A DNA stretch of 64,000 nucleotides from Cohnella silvisoli (GTDB taxonomy: Bacteria > Bacillota > Bacilli > Paenibacillales > Paenibacillaceae). Position 1 is the stretch's first letter. The number at the start of each line of letters is the position of its first letter. Below are positions 1-8,652 of this stretch, in pieces. The notes under the pieces were generated by a model. The model was not told the DNA's origin, did not search any database, and saw nothing but the letters and a program-made list of their open reading frames with translations. The translations under genes were made by a program, and so were the position numbers. The stretch lies in the NCBI RefSeq assembly GCF_021190915.1, contig NZ_JAIOAP010000016.1, positions 62,001 to 126,000 on the forward strand, given 5' to 3'.

Positions 1-4
1 TAAG

Positions 5-1693
5 TTACATTTGAACGTTAAACAAGTTTCCTAACTTGTAGACAACATCATCTGTATCGGCATTAATGCTAGCCGCCTCGTTGATACTCGAAATACTTTG
101 AAGTGCTTTAATATTGGCATTATAACCGACAGTGTAAATCGGAATTTTGTACGTCTCGACTAATCCCTTGATATCCTTTAGCGAATAACCCTCATTTGTC
201 TCACCATCGCTTAGGACGAAGATTATAGGCTTAACATTAGGATTAACGGCTATCTCATCTTGAAGCATTTTCAACGCTACGACAATTCCATCAAAGGTGG
301 CCGTACCGCCGCTAGCTTGGAGATTGTTCACCGCACCAACGAACATGGACTGCTGATTAGTGTCGTACTTCCCAATAGGCAAATTAATCGTTACATCGCT
401 TGAATAGGAGACAAGGCCGATACTATTGTCTTTCCCTAGATACTTTTGCCCCTTCAACAAGGACTCCTTCAACCGATTCAAAGGCTCGCCATCCATGCTG
501 CCGGATACATCGGTTACGAATACGGCCGCGATAGGTTTACTTCCGTTTTTCTTTTCTTTCCACACTTTCTGCGCGGAAGACAGAAGGTTACCGTCAACTA
601 CGGCAAGCTCCGACTTGTAGTCCTCGAGATTATTGAAGCCCTTTTCTTGAGCTGATTTCTGATACTTATCCTGCGCAACGAATTCCGCAAACTTCTTAAT
701 GATGTCTAACTTAGCCTGAGGAAGATCGCCTAAAGCATACAACGGACTGTCATGCCTTACGCCAAAAGGTGTGAAAACATAGCCGCTCTTCAAATCCGCT
801 GCATTGACATAGGTTTGGTACTCCAATACAAATCCGTCAAGTCTGCCCGACTTAGCCGCATCGCGCATTTGTATAGTCGTAGACGCAATAAAGGGGACAT
901 TGGCTTGGAATTTCTCAAACCCCTGAACCGCTTTATCTCCCAAAATATTAGTGCTGTCGAAGGTATTGAGTGCCGTTACGAGAAAGTTTAGGCCTGTAGA
1001 GCTGGCAAAGGGATCCGTATATCCCATAGAAAACTCGTTATTCGCTATCGCTTCGGTAACGGTTTTGACATTTACCGACCCGTACTTATCTACTAAAGTA
1101 TCGTATTTCGCCTTGGCTATAACAATTCCGGGAACATTCCCGACGAGACGCTTGGAAACAAGCTGAGTTTTTACGCCGCTCGCCTTTATCATTTCGCCCC
1201 ATAACTCGTTTGAAGGCGTGTACGCGTCTGGTACATATTTACCGGATTTTATATAATCGGCGGCCGTACCGGAAGCGATATTCCGAATCTTAACGGAAGC
1301 AGGCTTCCCGTCGACGTCAATATTAGCCTTGTTAAATTCGGTCGCTACTTCAGCCAACCAACCGTCAACACCGGTCCCCGACTTCTCCGTAGAAGAGAAG
1401 ATTTCAACGAAGTTATCAGTCGTATTGTCTACGGTTATCGGGTACTTAGAGATATCCGGCAGCGAGGCAGCGACATCGACAGGATCAAGGTCGATCTGAC
1501 CCTTTACCGGCGTCGCGGTAGTGACGGAAATATCCGAATATAGCTCGCTTAATTGCTTGCCTACGTTTTCCGATGTCACCTGCGCTTTTGATTTCCCTAA
1601 ATTCGAGGTCAGATTTACTCCATAATACACAAGGGCGAACACGACTACCAAGATAAAACCTGATATCAGGAAAAATTTACTCTTCTTTGCCAT
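5..1693 (-). CDS. Membrane-anchored solute-binding-like / von Willebrand A (VWA) protein
   Basis: The protein has about 562 residues. One N-terminal membrane segment (roughly residues 6-26, FFLISGFILVVVFALVYYG) is followed by a long extracytoplasmic region that looks like a type 2 periplasmic-binding fold, then a C-terminal VWA domain. The VWA metal site is visible as DVSGSM near residue 396, with a later GTATFDG threonine and an LSDGETNEG aspartate. This order (anchor, binding-protein-like domain, VWA) is a known but poorly understood architecture. I prefer the ATG at 1693, which has GAGAGGTG about 6 bases upstream, over an in-frame GTG at 1702. It follows the XpaC-like gene by about 12 bases, so the two are probably co-transcribed. 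The function is inferred only as an envelope-associated assembly or sensing role. The stop codon lies at positions 5-7, so the gene is complete. Confidence 0.8.
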   Translation of the reverse strand: MAKKSKFFLISGFILVVVFALVYYGVNLTSNLGKSKAQVTSENVGKQLSELYSDISVTTATPVKGQIDLDPVDVAASLPDISKYPITVDNTTDNFVEIFSSTEKSGTGVDGWLAEVATEFNKANIDVDGKPASVKIRNIASGTAADYIKSGKYVPDAYTPSNELWGEMIKASGVKTQLVSKRLVGNVPGIVIAKAKYDTLVDKYGSVNVKTVTEAIANNEFSMGYTDPFASSTGLNFLVTALNTFDSTNILGDKAVQGFEKFQANVPFIASTTIQMRDAAKSGRLDGFVLEYQTYVNAADLKSGYVFTPFGVRHDSPLYALGDLPQAKLDIIKKFAEFVAQDKYQKSAQEKGFNNLEDYKSELAVVDGNLLSSAQKVWKEKKNGSKPIAAVFVTDVSGSMDGEPLNRLKESLLKGQKYLGKDNSIGLVSYSSDVTINLPIGKYDTNQQSMFVGAVNNLQASGGTATFDGIVVALKMLQDEIAVNPNVKPIIFVLSDGETNEGYSLKDIKGLVETYKIPIYTVGYNANIKALQSISSINEAASINADTDDVVYKLGNLFNVQM

Positions 1694-1705
1694 TCCTAGC
1701 ACCTC

Positions 1706-2446
1706 TCACTGTTTGTAATATTTTGTCTGTTTAATTAACGAGTCTATTTCCTGCATACAAGGCATATTTTCGATATCTCCCAGCTCAAAACTATCCAGGC
1801 GCGATATTTCCAGCAGCAGCTTATCCAATTTCAACAAAATTTCCTCGTTAGTCCCTATAGAATTTTTCACGAAAGACAGATGTTCGTTATACATTTCCGT
1901 CTTTTGTTGAAGAAGTTCCCGAGAAAACCGCGTTTGTTTTTGGCTCATGATACTTTTGAACTCCGATTCGTCAAAGACATTAAGCCTATTTAGGACGCTC
2001 CTGACGTTAAGGTAAAATAGTTTTTCTACCTCCTGAGTTACGGAAGCGAACTTCTTGTAGCTTAACTCAGTCGTATCGAACTTCTGATTTAAGACAGTTA
2101 ACAAGGTGTCCATTTTCTTTCTCATCCGACTCAATTGCTCCAAAGCCAGAGTAATATCGTCCTCCAGCGCTTTTACGCGTCTATAATGAGTCAAAGCCTC
2201 CACGTAGTCTTCGTGTGATTTGATTTGTTTTACAGGTACAACAACGGGTGCCTTAAGCAGTAAAGCATAACTCCCGTAAAGCAACGCAAGCGCACTGGCC
2301 AACAACGATGTTACTCCAAACGCTGTTGAAAGAGCACTTCCGCCTATCTCTACACCTAGAAACCCGGGCGAGAGCACTAGGGTATCCAAAACCACTACAC
2401 CAACAATAAGTCCGAGTAGTTTTATGTATTTTGAACCAGTCAACAC
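1706..2446 (-). CDS. XpaC-like membrane/coiled-coil protein
   Basis: This 246-residue protein has two N-terminal hydrophobic segments (about residues 8-30 and 42-65), then a charged alpha-helical region to the end, probably coiled coil. The layout and the C-terminal LDKLLLEISRLDS ... IDSLIKQTKYYK pattern resemble the XpaC family (annotated as 5-bromo-4-chloroindolyl phosphate hydrolysis proteins). That family often sits beside TelA-type toxic-anion-resistance genes and VWA proteins. The assignment comes from remembered family features, not a search. GTG is the start, with GAGGAGG five bases upstream. It is the first gene of a two-gene operon with the VWA protein. Any TelA partner would lie to the left of the window. 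Confidence 0.6.
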   Translation of the reverse strand: MLTGSKYIKLLGLIVGVVVLDTLVLSPGFLGVEIGGSALSTAFGVTSLLASALALLYGSYALLLKAPVVVPVKQIKSHEDYVEALTHYRRVKALEDDITLALEQLSRMRKKMDTLLTVLNQKFDTTELSYKKFASVTQEVEKLFYLNVRSVLNRLNVFDESEFKSIMSQKQTRFSRELLQQKTEMYNEHLSFVKNSIGTNEEILLKLDKLLLEISRLDSFELGDIENMPCMQEIDSLIKQTKYYKQ

Positions 2447-2697
2447 TTATACCTCCTCTACCCTCATTAGGAATACGCAGATTGTGCTTCAATGTTCCAT
2501 AGCTTTCCTAATGGCAGATTCCAGGTAGGAAATTCTAATTCGCGACCCGTCTGCTGCTGCTCGGTATCGATTATGTGACTATAATCATAACTATGCGAAG
2601 ACATGAAAGTAAACAATACATATATTCTATATTTCCATACATTACATTTCGACTATATGCGACTTATTTCCTCCACTTGGATAAAAGAAAAACACCA

Positions 2698-2724
2698 AAA
2701 AGCCAGCCTCTTGCGACTGGCTTT
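2698..2724 (-). terminator. Rho-independent terminator of the mannosidase gene
   Basis: The arms AAAGCCAG and CTGGCTTT (8 bp) enclose a 10-base loop. Read on the minus strand, the stem is followed by a T-rich run (TTTTTGGTGTTTTT). It lies about 25 bases past the stop of the minus-strand GH38 gene. The rest of the 2447-2748 gap holds no recognisable gene. Confidence 0.75.
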
Positions 2725-2748
2725 GATGTTCAGGATATAACCCCTTTT

Positions 2749-5394
2749 TTAGATTAAAAGCGATATAATTTTTTTTGCCGGAACCGTTAAGGGCAAAGCG
2801 TTATTTTCCACAGCATGCTGTCCGATGCATTTTTCATTCAATAATGCTTCCCCGACGCTGAGTCTCCCGTCCATGCTTTCCCCCGTAATCGAAACGGCAA
2901 CGGACTCGGAGGTCAAGTTGACAAAACGAAGGGACAGGTCGTCACCCGCTCTCGTTTTTTTCAAAGAAGTGACCCATAACGCGGGATGGTCGACGCTAAC
3001 CCAGGATTGCTTACAAGGAAAGCTGCCCTTATGAACGGAGGTGGTCACCGCACGCAATGGCGTTTGAAAAGCATGCGCCTCCCGTATGCCCTGAACATAA
3101 TCCCCTTCGTGCGGAACGATCGCAAATTCGGCGGAGAAGGTTCCCAGGCATTGCGCTTCCGGCGTTGCGAAAACGTTCCAATCCCCCAGTTCCCCTACGC
3201 ACCGAAGCAAAGTCAGCGCAACCGTATTGCGCCCGTCCCTTAGCACCTCATACTCCGGCAGTCCCCGGGCGGCAACCATAAGTCCTTGCCGCTCATCGCT
3301 GACATCCACGAACGTTTGCATTCGATCCGCGCGGTTAGGATTCTCCCATCCGGACCACGGTTGAATTTTCCTTCTCACCACGTCGAACGGCGCATCCGCG
3401 CAGCATATGTCCGTTGTTAAATCGGTCGGGAAAAGCGCGCGCAGACGATGGTCTTTCGCCGCATTGTTCCCCTTCACCACAACTTCTACCCTGCGGGCGC
3501 CAGGTCTCAAAGTGAGGAGCACCTCCAGCTTCAGGCCGATTCTCTCTTGGGACCGCGACTGTCCGTTCCGCTGAAGCGGAATGTCCATTTCGTGAATAAT
3601 AAGCATTTCCGTAGGTGAGATCCTGCTGATTCGCGCCTTAGTTCCCTTGGTCGTGATACGCTGTTTGTCTTCCGGTTCTTTGTACATGTATTCATTGCCA
3701 ATATCGCCTGCGTCTTCAAACACAAGCAGTTCCTCATATCGCTTGCCTGTATGTTTTTCCAATAAACTCAAAGAACCATCACTGGCTGCGGCAACGCTAA
3801 TATATTCATTTTCCAGACTCATCTCTTCTTTGTCTGCCGCAGCGGGTTCCCCTATCGAATCGGGCTCAAATGAAGAGTCCAGCCGTTCGGCTTGAGCCTC
3901 ATCAACCTTCGTCAACATAAAAGTCGCATACCCGACAGCCGGAATCCGCTGTGCCTGAATTTTCAGCAGGTAGCGGCGTTTGACCCATGGAATTCTAAAC
4001 CGGTCATCCGGCAACGTAAAGCCATGCGTCCAACCCAAATCCTCGACATGATAAGGCATCTGGTTGCCTTCCGGGTCCAACAGAACCCAGTGATTGAAAT
4101 CCATTTCGTCAGGCACATCCAGCTGAGCTTCTACCCAATCGTCCCGCATCCATCCCAAAGGATTGAACACCACGATCGCGATGGCATTCTCCCGTTCGGT
4201 CGACAAAGAAGCGGTGTCTATATGGCCGGCTATAGAAGCCAGCGACTTTTCGCTTAATGCTGCGGCAATTTGATGAGCTTTTTTAAATCGAACGACCATT
4301 TCCTCATGTACTTCGTCCAGACTGCAACCGCAAATACTGTCATGGGGATGGTTTTGCAGCAACAGCTTCCAAGCATGATCCATGAACGCTTCCGGATAAG
4401 CTTCGCCCAGCTTCCATGCGATCGCGGAGAACGGCTCTGCCCAACGCTCCAGCTCATTCTGAACCTTGGCATTCCACTGCTTAAGATAAAGCCTGGATGA
4501 AGCTGTATTCACCAAAGTCGCCCAGCCATCCGTTTCCTGGCTTGTCAGCTCGCCGTATACGGTTTGAAAGCCGGCCGCATAAGGGGCAATCGCATTCAAA
4601 TAGTCCGGAAAATTGCTATGAATGAACCGGTAACCGGGCACGTTATCGTTCAAAGCCTGGATCGCCGGTCCCACGTCCGTTTGCACCGGCTGATGATCGC
4701 AGCCATTGAGGAGCAGCAGCTGATCCGTTCCGGCAAATCTTTCGACATTTCCCAGCGTTACGGCGGCTCTGACCTTGGCGGCTTCCGAATCTACGGGCAA
4801 TTCCATTCCGTTGTGATACCAATTCGCCAGAAATACGGAGAGTATTTTCGAACCATCCGGCCCCTCCCACCAAAGCTCCGAACGGTAACCTTCATTCCCG
4901 TCATTCTGCACCGTATTGTTTTCCGCGATCGCGTTGATCCCTCGACCGAAAACCGCCGTATCGATTTCAAAACCTTTCAGAATTTGCGCAGACTGAGAGA
5001 TATTGCCGAACGTATCCGGAAAATAACCGACGCCGGTGCTCCCCCCAAGCTGCTCCGCCCGCTCAATCCCTAGCTGCAAATTCCTTAGCTGCGCCTCCCC
5101 GCTTGTCAGAAATGCATCCTGAAGCACATACCAGGGACCGATAAACAGCTTTTTCGCACGAATGAGAAGCTTTATTCGCTCTGCCATTTCAGGACGAATT
5201 TCCAAGTAATCCTCGACCAATAGCACATGCCCATCCAAATGGAAATAATGAAAATCAGATTCATTCGATTCCAGGAGACCGATGACTTTATCCATGAGCT
5301 CCACAAGCCGGATACGAAATTTCTCGAACGGCAAATACCACTCGCGATCCCAATGAGAATGAGAGATAATATGAACGGTTTTTTTCTCAGTCAA
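2749..5394 (-). CDS. Alpha-mannosidase, glycoside hydrolase family 38
   Basis: About 881 residues, normal for bacterial GH38 alpha-mannosidases that trim alpha-linked mannose from oligosaccharides. The N-terminal HSHWDREW motif supplies two zinc ligands (H14 and D16, equivalent to HND in Golgi mannosidase II). GYFPDTFGN carries the probable nucleophile D127. HPHDSICG near residue 360 supplies the last zinc histidine. No signal peptide is visible, so it should act in the cytoplasm on imported glycans. I chose TTG at 5394, eight bases after GGGAGTG. A longer TTG start at 5430 would lie inside the operator palindrome and lacks a ribosome site. It is divergent from a GntR-LacI regulator, the likely controller. 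Confidence 0.93.
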   Translation of the reverse strand: MTEKKTVHIISHSHWDREWYLPFEKFRIRLVELMDKVIGLLESNESDFHYFHLDGHVLLVEDYLEIRPEMAERIKLLIRAKKLFIGPWYVLQDAFLTSGEAQLRNLQLGIERAEQLGGSTGVGYFPDTFGNISQSAQILKGFEIDTAVFGRGINAIAENNTVQNDGNEGYRSELWWEGPDGSKILSVFLANWYHNGMELPVDSEAAKVRAAVTLGNVERFAGTDQLLLLNGCDHQPVQTDVGPAIQALNDNVPGYRFIHSNFPDYLNAIAPYAAGFQTVYGELTSQETDGWATLVNTASSRLYLKQWNAKVQNELERWAEPFSAIAWKLGEAYPEAFMDHAWKLLLQNHPHDSICGCSLDEVHEEMVVRFKKAHQIAAALSEKSLASIAGHIDTASLSTERENAIAIVVFNPLGWMRDDWVEAQLDVPDEMDFNHWVLLDPEGNQMPYHVEDLGWTHGFTLPDDRFRIPWVKRRYLLKIQAQRIPAVGYATFMLTKVDEAQAERLDSSFEPDSIGEPAAADKEEMSLENEYISVAAASDGSLSLLEKHTGKRYEELLVFEDAGDIGNEYMYKEPEDKQRITTKGTKARISRISPTEMLIIHEMDIPLQRNGQSRSQERIGLKLEVLLTLRPGARRVEVVVKGNNAAKDHRLRALFPTDLTTDICCADAPFDVVRRKIQPWSGWENPNRADRMQTFVDVSDERQGLMVAARGLPEYEVLRDGRNTVALTLLRCVGELGDWNVFATPEAQCLGTFSAEFAIVPHEGDYVQGIREAHAFQTPLRAVTTSVHKGSFPCKQSWVSVDHPALWVTSLKKTRAGDDLSLRFVNLTSESVAVSITGESMDGRLSVGEALLNEKCIGQHAVENNALPLTVPAKKIISLLI

Positions 5395-5422
5395 ACCAAA
5401 CACTCCCGCCTTAAAAATATGT

Positions 5423-5447
5423 ATATACAACTTTTATAGTTGTATAT
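5423..5447. promoter_or_regulatory. Palindromic operator between mannosidase and GntR-LacI regulator
   Basis: Perfect 9-bp inverted arms, ATATACAAC and GTTGTATAT, are separated by 7 bases. The site sits just upstream of the mannosidase ribosome site. It resembles AraR-type half-sites (TTGTAC/TTGTAT) bound by GntR-LacI repressors. That the adjacent regulator binds here is inference. Confidence 0.65.
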
Positions 5448-5473
5448 TTGTTTCGACCAATATTAACATGTTT

Positions 5474-5532
5474 ATTTGTATGTGTAAATCGGGAAAGCGG
5501 CTGTACAGCACGGTCGATAAGTTGTACATTTG
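5474..5532. promoter_or_regulatory. Additional operator-like half-sites before the regulator gene
   Basis: Three elements lie in the divergent promoter region: ATTTGTATGTGTAAAT (5474-5489, AraR-operator-like but imperfect), the 10-bp palindrome GCTGTACAGC (5500-5509), and GTTGTACATTTG (5521-5532). The last repeats the half-site GTTGTATATTTG seen at 5439-5450. They could serve autoregulation. Confidence 0.4.
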
Positions 5533-5560
5533 TTTTATGTTGAAGTGGGAGTGAATTCAT

Positions 5561-6748
5561 GTGAGTAAAGCAACCCCCCGTATTCCTTTATACACGCAAA
5601 TCAGAGAGTATGTCTTGGATAAAATCAATCAAAACATTTGGAAGCCGGGTGACCGGCTGCCTTCCGAGAACGAATTGGCGGAACAATTCAACGTTAGCCG
5701 GATTACGGTGAAAAACGCCCTCAACCAGTTGATCGAGAATCAATTGATATACCGCATTCAAGGAAGAGGCTCCTTCGTCTCGCACGACTCATCGGGAGAG
5801 GCCGTCATTTATCGTCCAGAACCGGCCGTATCCGGCGGCAAAACCAAGCAGTTGGTCGCCTACTTGATGCCGCGATTGGGAAATACGTTTACCGCCCAAT
5901 TGCTTAATGGTATCGAGAACGAATTGACGAAATCGAACTTCCGGTTGATCTACTGCAAAACCGACGACTCTCAGCAAACGGAAAAGGATATTTTACGCGA
6001 GGTTATTCAGCTAGGGGTTAAGGGGATCATCATTTTCCCGGTGGACGGCGAAACCTATAACGAGGAAATATTACGGCTTACATTAAGCAATTTCCCTTTG
6101 GTCGTGGTGGACCGCTACCTGCGAGGCATTGAAACGAACTGCGTATGCTCAGACAATGTAGAAGGCGCCCGTGAAGCCACTGCGCATTTAATCGACAATG
6201 GACACAGCCATATCGGATTTATCTCTACAATTTACCAGGGAACGACAAGCATCGAAGACCGACTCGTCGGTTACGAGAAAGCTTTGGCGGAAAAGCATCT
6301 TCCGGTAGACCATCGGCTTCGTTTGGTACACTTTGATGCGGAACAAGTTAATGTTATTTTGAAGGAAGGCAAAGCGGATCCGTCCGCGAAAGAAGAAATC
6401 AAAACCTTTCTGAAGCAAAACCCCGATATGACTGCCGTCTTCGCCATTAACGCAGCGGTTGGCTTGACGGTTATCGAAGCGGCCAAAGAGTTGAATATTC
6501 GCGTGCCGGAGCAATTATCGGTCGTGTTTTTCGATAATTATGAGCTTGCCTCCCTGTCCAGCGTACCGCCAACGTGCGTAAGCCAGGAAGAACAGGTCAT
6601 GGGCGAAGAAGCCGCACGTCTGCTCGTTTCCATTATTGAAAATCCAAAGCAAGAACGCCGCAGAATCATTACATCCAACAAGCTTATTATTAGAAATTCC
6701 GTTGCTCCGAATCCACAGTTGCACAATATTCATACCCAAATCAACTAG
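5561..6748 (+). CDS. GntR-LacI hybrid (AraR-like) transcriptional repressor
   Basis: 395 residues. The first 70 form a GntR winged helix (IPLYTQIREYV, GDRLPSENELAEQFNVSRIT, then the wing IQGRGSFV). Residues of about 85-380 form a LacI/periplasmic-binding effector domain (VDRYLRG, EGAREATAHLIDNGH, VFFDNYELASL). This architecture is that of B. subtilis AraR, which releases DNA on sugar binding. GTG start, with GTGGGAGTG seven bases upstream. It is divergent from the GH38 mannosidase, with palindromic sites between, so a manno-oligosaccharide effector is plausible but unproven. The gene ends at a strong terminator. Confidence 0.9.
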   Translation: MSKATPRIPLYTQIREYVLDKINQNIWKPGDRLPSENELAEQFNVSRITVKNALNQLIENQLIYRIQGRGSFVSHDSSGEAVIYRPEPAVSGGKTKQLVAYLMPRLGNTFTAQLLNGIENELTKSNFRLIYCKTDDSQQTEKDILREVIQLGVKGIIIFPVDGETYNEEILRLTLSNFPLVVVDRYLRGIETNCVCSDNVEGAREATAHLIDNGHSHIGFISTIYQGTTSIEDRLVGYEKALAEKHLPVDHRLRLVHFDAEQVNVILKEGKADPSAKEEIKTFLKQNPDMTAVFAINAAVGLTVIEAAKELNIRVPEQLSVVFFDNYELASLSSVPPTCVSQEEQVMGEEAARLLVSIIENPKQERRRIITSNKLIIRNSVAPNPQLHNIHTQIN

Positions 6749-6779
6749 AACCTATTCAAAAGCGGTTTCCAAACGAAAA

Positions 6780-6821
6780 GAAGCAGCCGTCACAGAGGAA
6801 GCTCTGCAACAGCTGCTTTCT
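6780..6821 (+). terminator. Terminator after the GntR-LacI gene
   Basis: GAAGCAGC pairs with GCTGCTTT, with an inner CAGAG/CTCTG helix, followed by TTTCTTG. It is located 32 bases after the regulator stop. Confidence 0.65.
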
Positions 6822-6852
6822 TGTATTCAAAAAGTAACCTTAACCGGCTCGC

Positions 6853-7468
6853 TCATACCGTCTGTTGTAAATAGGCTTCCCAATCGATTGTTTCCGTGTC
6901 CATCTCCGTCGCTTCACCGAGATCGATCTGGAACGAACTATTGTTCGTATACTCGCTCGCCCATCTTGCTGCTGGAATCCATCAACCGCTTTGGCAGGCA
7001 CATATTTAGGACTAGAGGCTTCTACCGAAGAGGCTTCAACGGCTTTATTTTGCGCTAAGTTCCCGATCAGGTAATAGACGCCTTCCTTCAGCGTGCTGTA
7101 CACCCCATCCGAAATGAGTTGATCCTTCTTCAGTTGGTCTAGCTTCGCATTAAAGCCTTTAAGATATTTGTCCGCTTGAGCTTCATCCGTTCCTTCAAAG
7201 CGTCTCATCATTTCCAAATAATTGTTCAAGGACGAGCCGCTTCGGCATTCGTGAATTGTTGGTCTGCATTGAAGCGGTCAACTAAAGTTCGCATACTAAC
7301 AGCGCTCGCCGCTGCTTCGATCACATAAGAAGTTTTCTGCGACTTGCCCGTTGTTACAGTTATGATCAACTTGTGTTTGCCCGGCTTGCCGGACAGATCG
7401 ATAACTGTTCCTGCCGTATAAGGCTTACCGTTAAAAGTAGCAGTGACTTTTGTCAGTCCGCTTACTTG
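6853..7468 (-). pseudogene. Decayed C-terminus of a secreted glycan-active protein (Ig-like, FIVAR-like and CBM32 domains)
   Basis: Three minus-strand reading-frame segments join into one continuous protein. An Ig-like piece (VTATFNGKPYTAGTVIDLSG) leads to NADQQFTNAEAARP. After a one-base shift near 7232 it continues as a helical FIVAR-like segment (NNYLEMMRRFEG ... YYLIGNLAQN). After a second shift near 6975 it ends in a discoidin/CBM32-type tail (WASEYTNNSSFQIDLGEATE) with a stop at 6853-6855. No start or catalytic domain remains. Such C-termini occur on large Paenibacillus glycoside hydrolases. It may once have belonged with the nearby mannosidase locus; that is inference. Confidence 0.7.
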
Positions 7469-7841
7469 CTATCCTGCCTCCTTCAGAGGATCTCGTGGCT
7501 TACAAAAAAACGCTGCGTGTATTGCGCAGGGGTTTCCGATCTAAGTTCACTCGTTCGACAGCGTTGTTGTTAAGGAGAACCCTACGGATTGCCGCCAAGC
7601 AGTTCTTAAAGCAGAATAATATTAAAGCATATAAAGAATCGTTAGAGTTGATTAAAAAGAAAACGAAAATACCGGAAAAGTCGAGTTGCCCACGTTTTAA
7701 GGGAAATGCTGCAGAGGTCTAAAAAGCTGGGTGAATGAAGAAAATCAAAAGAAGAAAAACCCGACCTCATGCGGTCGTTGAAACAATCATAATAAATGTC
7801 CACACAATCCGCGCATAATCACAATAATATACCTCTAAAGC
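7469..7841. other. Non-coding or unrecognised stretch
   Basis: I see no credible gene here. A plus-strand open frame (7450-7722) rich in Lys and Arg has no ribosome site and overlaps the decayed gene. A small CGACC/GGTCG hairpin lies near 7758. The sequence is AT-rich compared with the sugar loci. Confidence 0.4.
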
Positions 7842-7874
7842 ATGTATGATTATGAAAAGGGTGGTCGATATCTT

Positions 7875-8525
7875 TTGCGCTATACAGCTCTTGGAGATTC
7901 CATTACATTCGGGGAAAGTGCCTCCTCTTTCGCAATGGCTTATCCCCAATTAGTTGTAGCCCATTTGAACTCCCACTCTCCTACCCGTAGAGTTATTGGA
8001 TATGTATTGGCTCGTCCTGGTTGGAGCAGCTGTGATCTATTAGATGCTGCGATAGGGCAAGGTTCCTCAATGATTAGTCATTCTGATGCTGTTTCCGTTT
8101 GGATCGGCGGAATCGATTTAATGAATGCGGCACTGATTTCGCTTAGAAACCAGCAACCCTTAACTGCAACACAGAGTTTAAATAATTATAAGCGGAATTT
8201 ACTTGCTCTGCTCACTCGAATAAAAAGAGAAAGTCATGCCCGAATCATTTGCTGCACGCAATACAATCCATTCCCGAACAGCCCTCTGTCCGCTGAGTCA
8301 ATAAATCGCTTAAATGACACAACGCGCGAAGTCGCCCAAAGCTGCAATGCCAAAATTGCTTCTGTCCATAGGTGGTTTGAAGGAAATCAAGCGGATCTTA
8401 TCTATGGATATCGAAAAGGAAAGATTGAAGATGCGTTAAGCGGTTCTCCGCCCATCCATCCAAATGATCGGGGGCATCGAGTTATCGCTACTGGATTAGC
8501 CCCGTACCTTGTTCCACGTAAGTAG
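7875..8525 (+). CDS. SGNH/GDSL-family hydrolase
   Basis: 216 residues from the chosen TTG start, which follows AAAGGGTGG by about 9 bases and gives an N-terminus RYTALGDSITFGES. An ATG at 7842 is in frame, but the ribosome site falls inside that extension. SGNH blocks are visible: GDSI (nucleophile Ser near residue 8), a glycine block, GGIDLMNA in place of GGND (Asn replaced by Ile-Asp), and IHPNDRGHR with the catalytic Asp/His replaced by an N/D arrangement typical of this subgroup. No signal peptide is seen. The likely activity is an esterase or deacetylase on an unknown acyl substrate. It is convergent with serS across a terminator. Confidence 0.8.
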   Translation: MRYTALGDSITFGESASSFAMAYPQLVVAHLNSHSPTRRVIGYVLARPGWSSCDLLDAAIGQGSSMISHSDAVSVWIGGIDLMNAALISLRNQQPLTATQSLNNYKRNLLALLTRIKRESHARIICCTQYNPFPNSPLSAESINRLNDTTREVAQSCNAKIASVHRWFEGNQADLIYGYRKGKIEDALSGSPPIHPNDRGHRVIATGLAPYLVPRK

Positions 8526-8573
8526 TCACGTTGCGGTGCAAAATCAAAAAAATCCCGTCTACATGCACAAAAA

Positions 8574-8619
8574 ACGTTACGGAGCCTTTGGTCGCAAGCG
8601 GCTTCAGATTCCGTAACGT
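8574..8619 (-). terminator. Terminator of the serC-serS operon
   Basis: ACGTTACGGA pairs perfectly with TCCGTAACGT. On the minus strand the stem is followed by TTTTTTG. It lies 34 bases beyond the serS stop. Confidence 0.75.
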
Positions 8620-8652
8620 GTTATTGTGACTAATGTTACCCCGAATATTCCA

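Noticed and set aside
7450..7722. Plus-strand Lys/Arg-rich open frame of 90 codons
   Set aside because: No ribosome site, overlaps a decayed gene, and nothing recognisable; it might be a remnant but I cannot support it.
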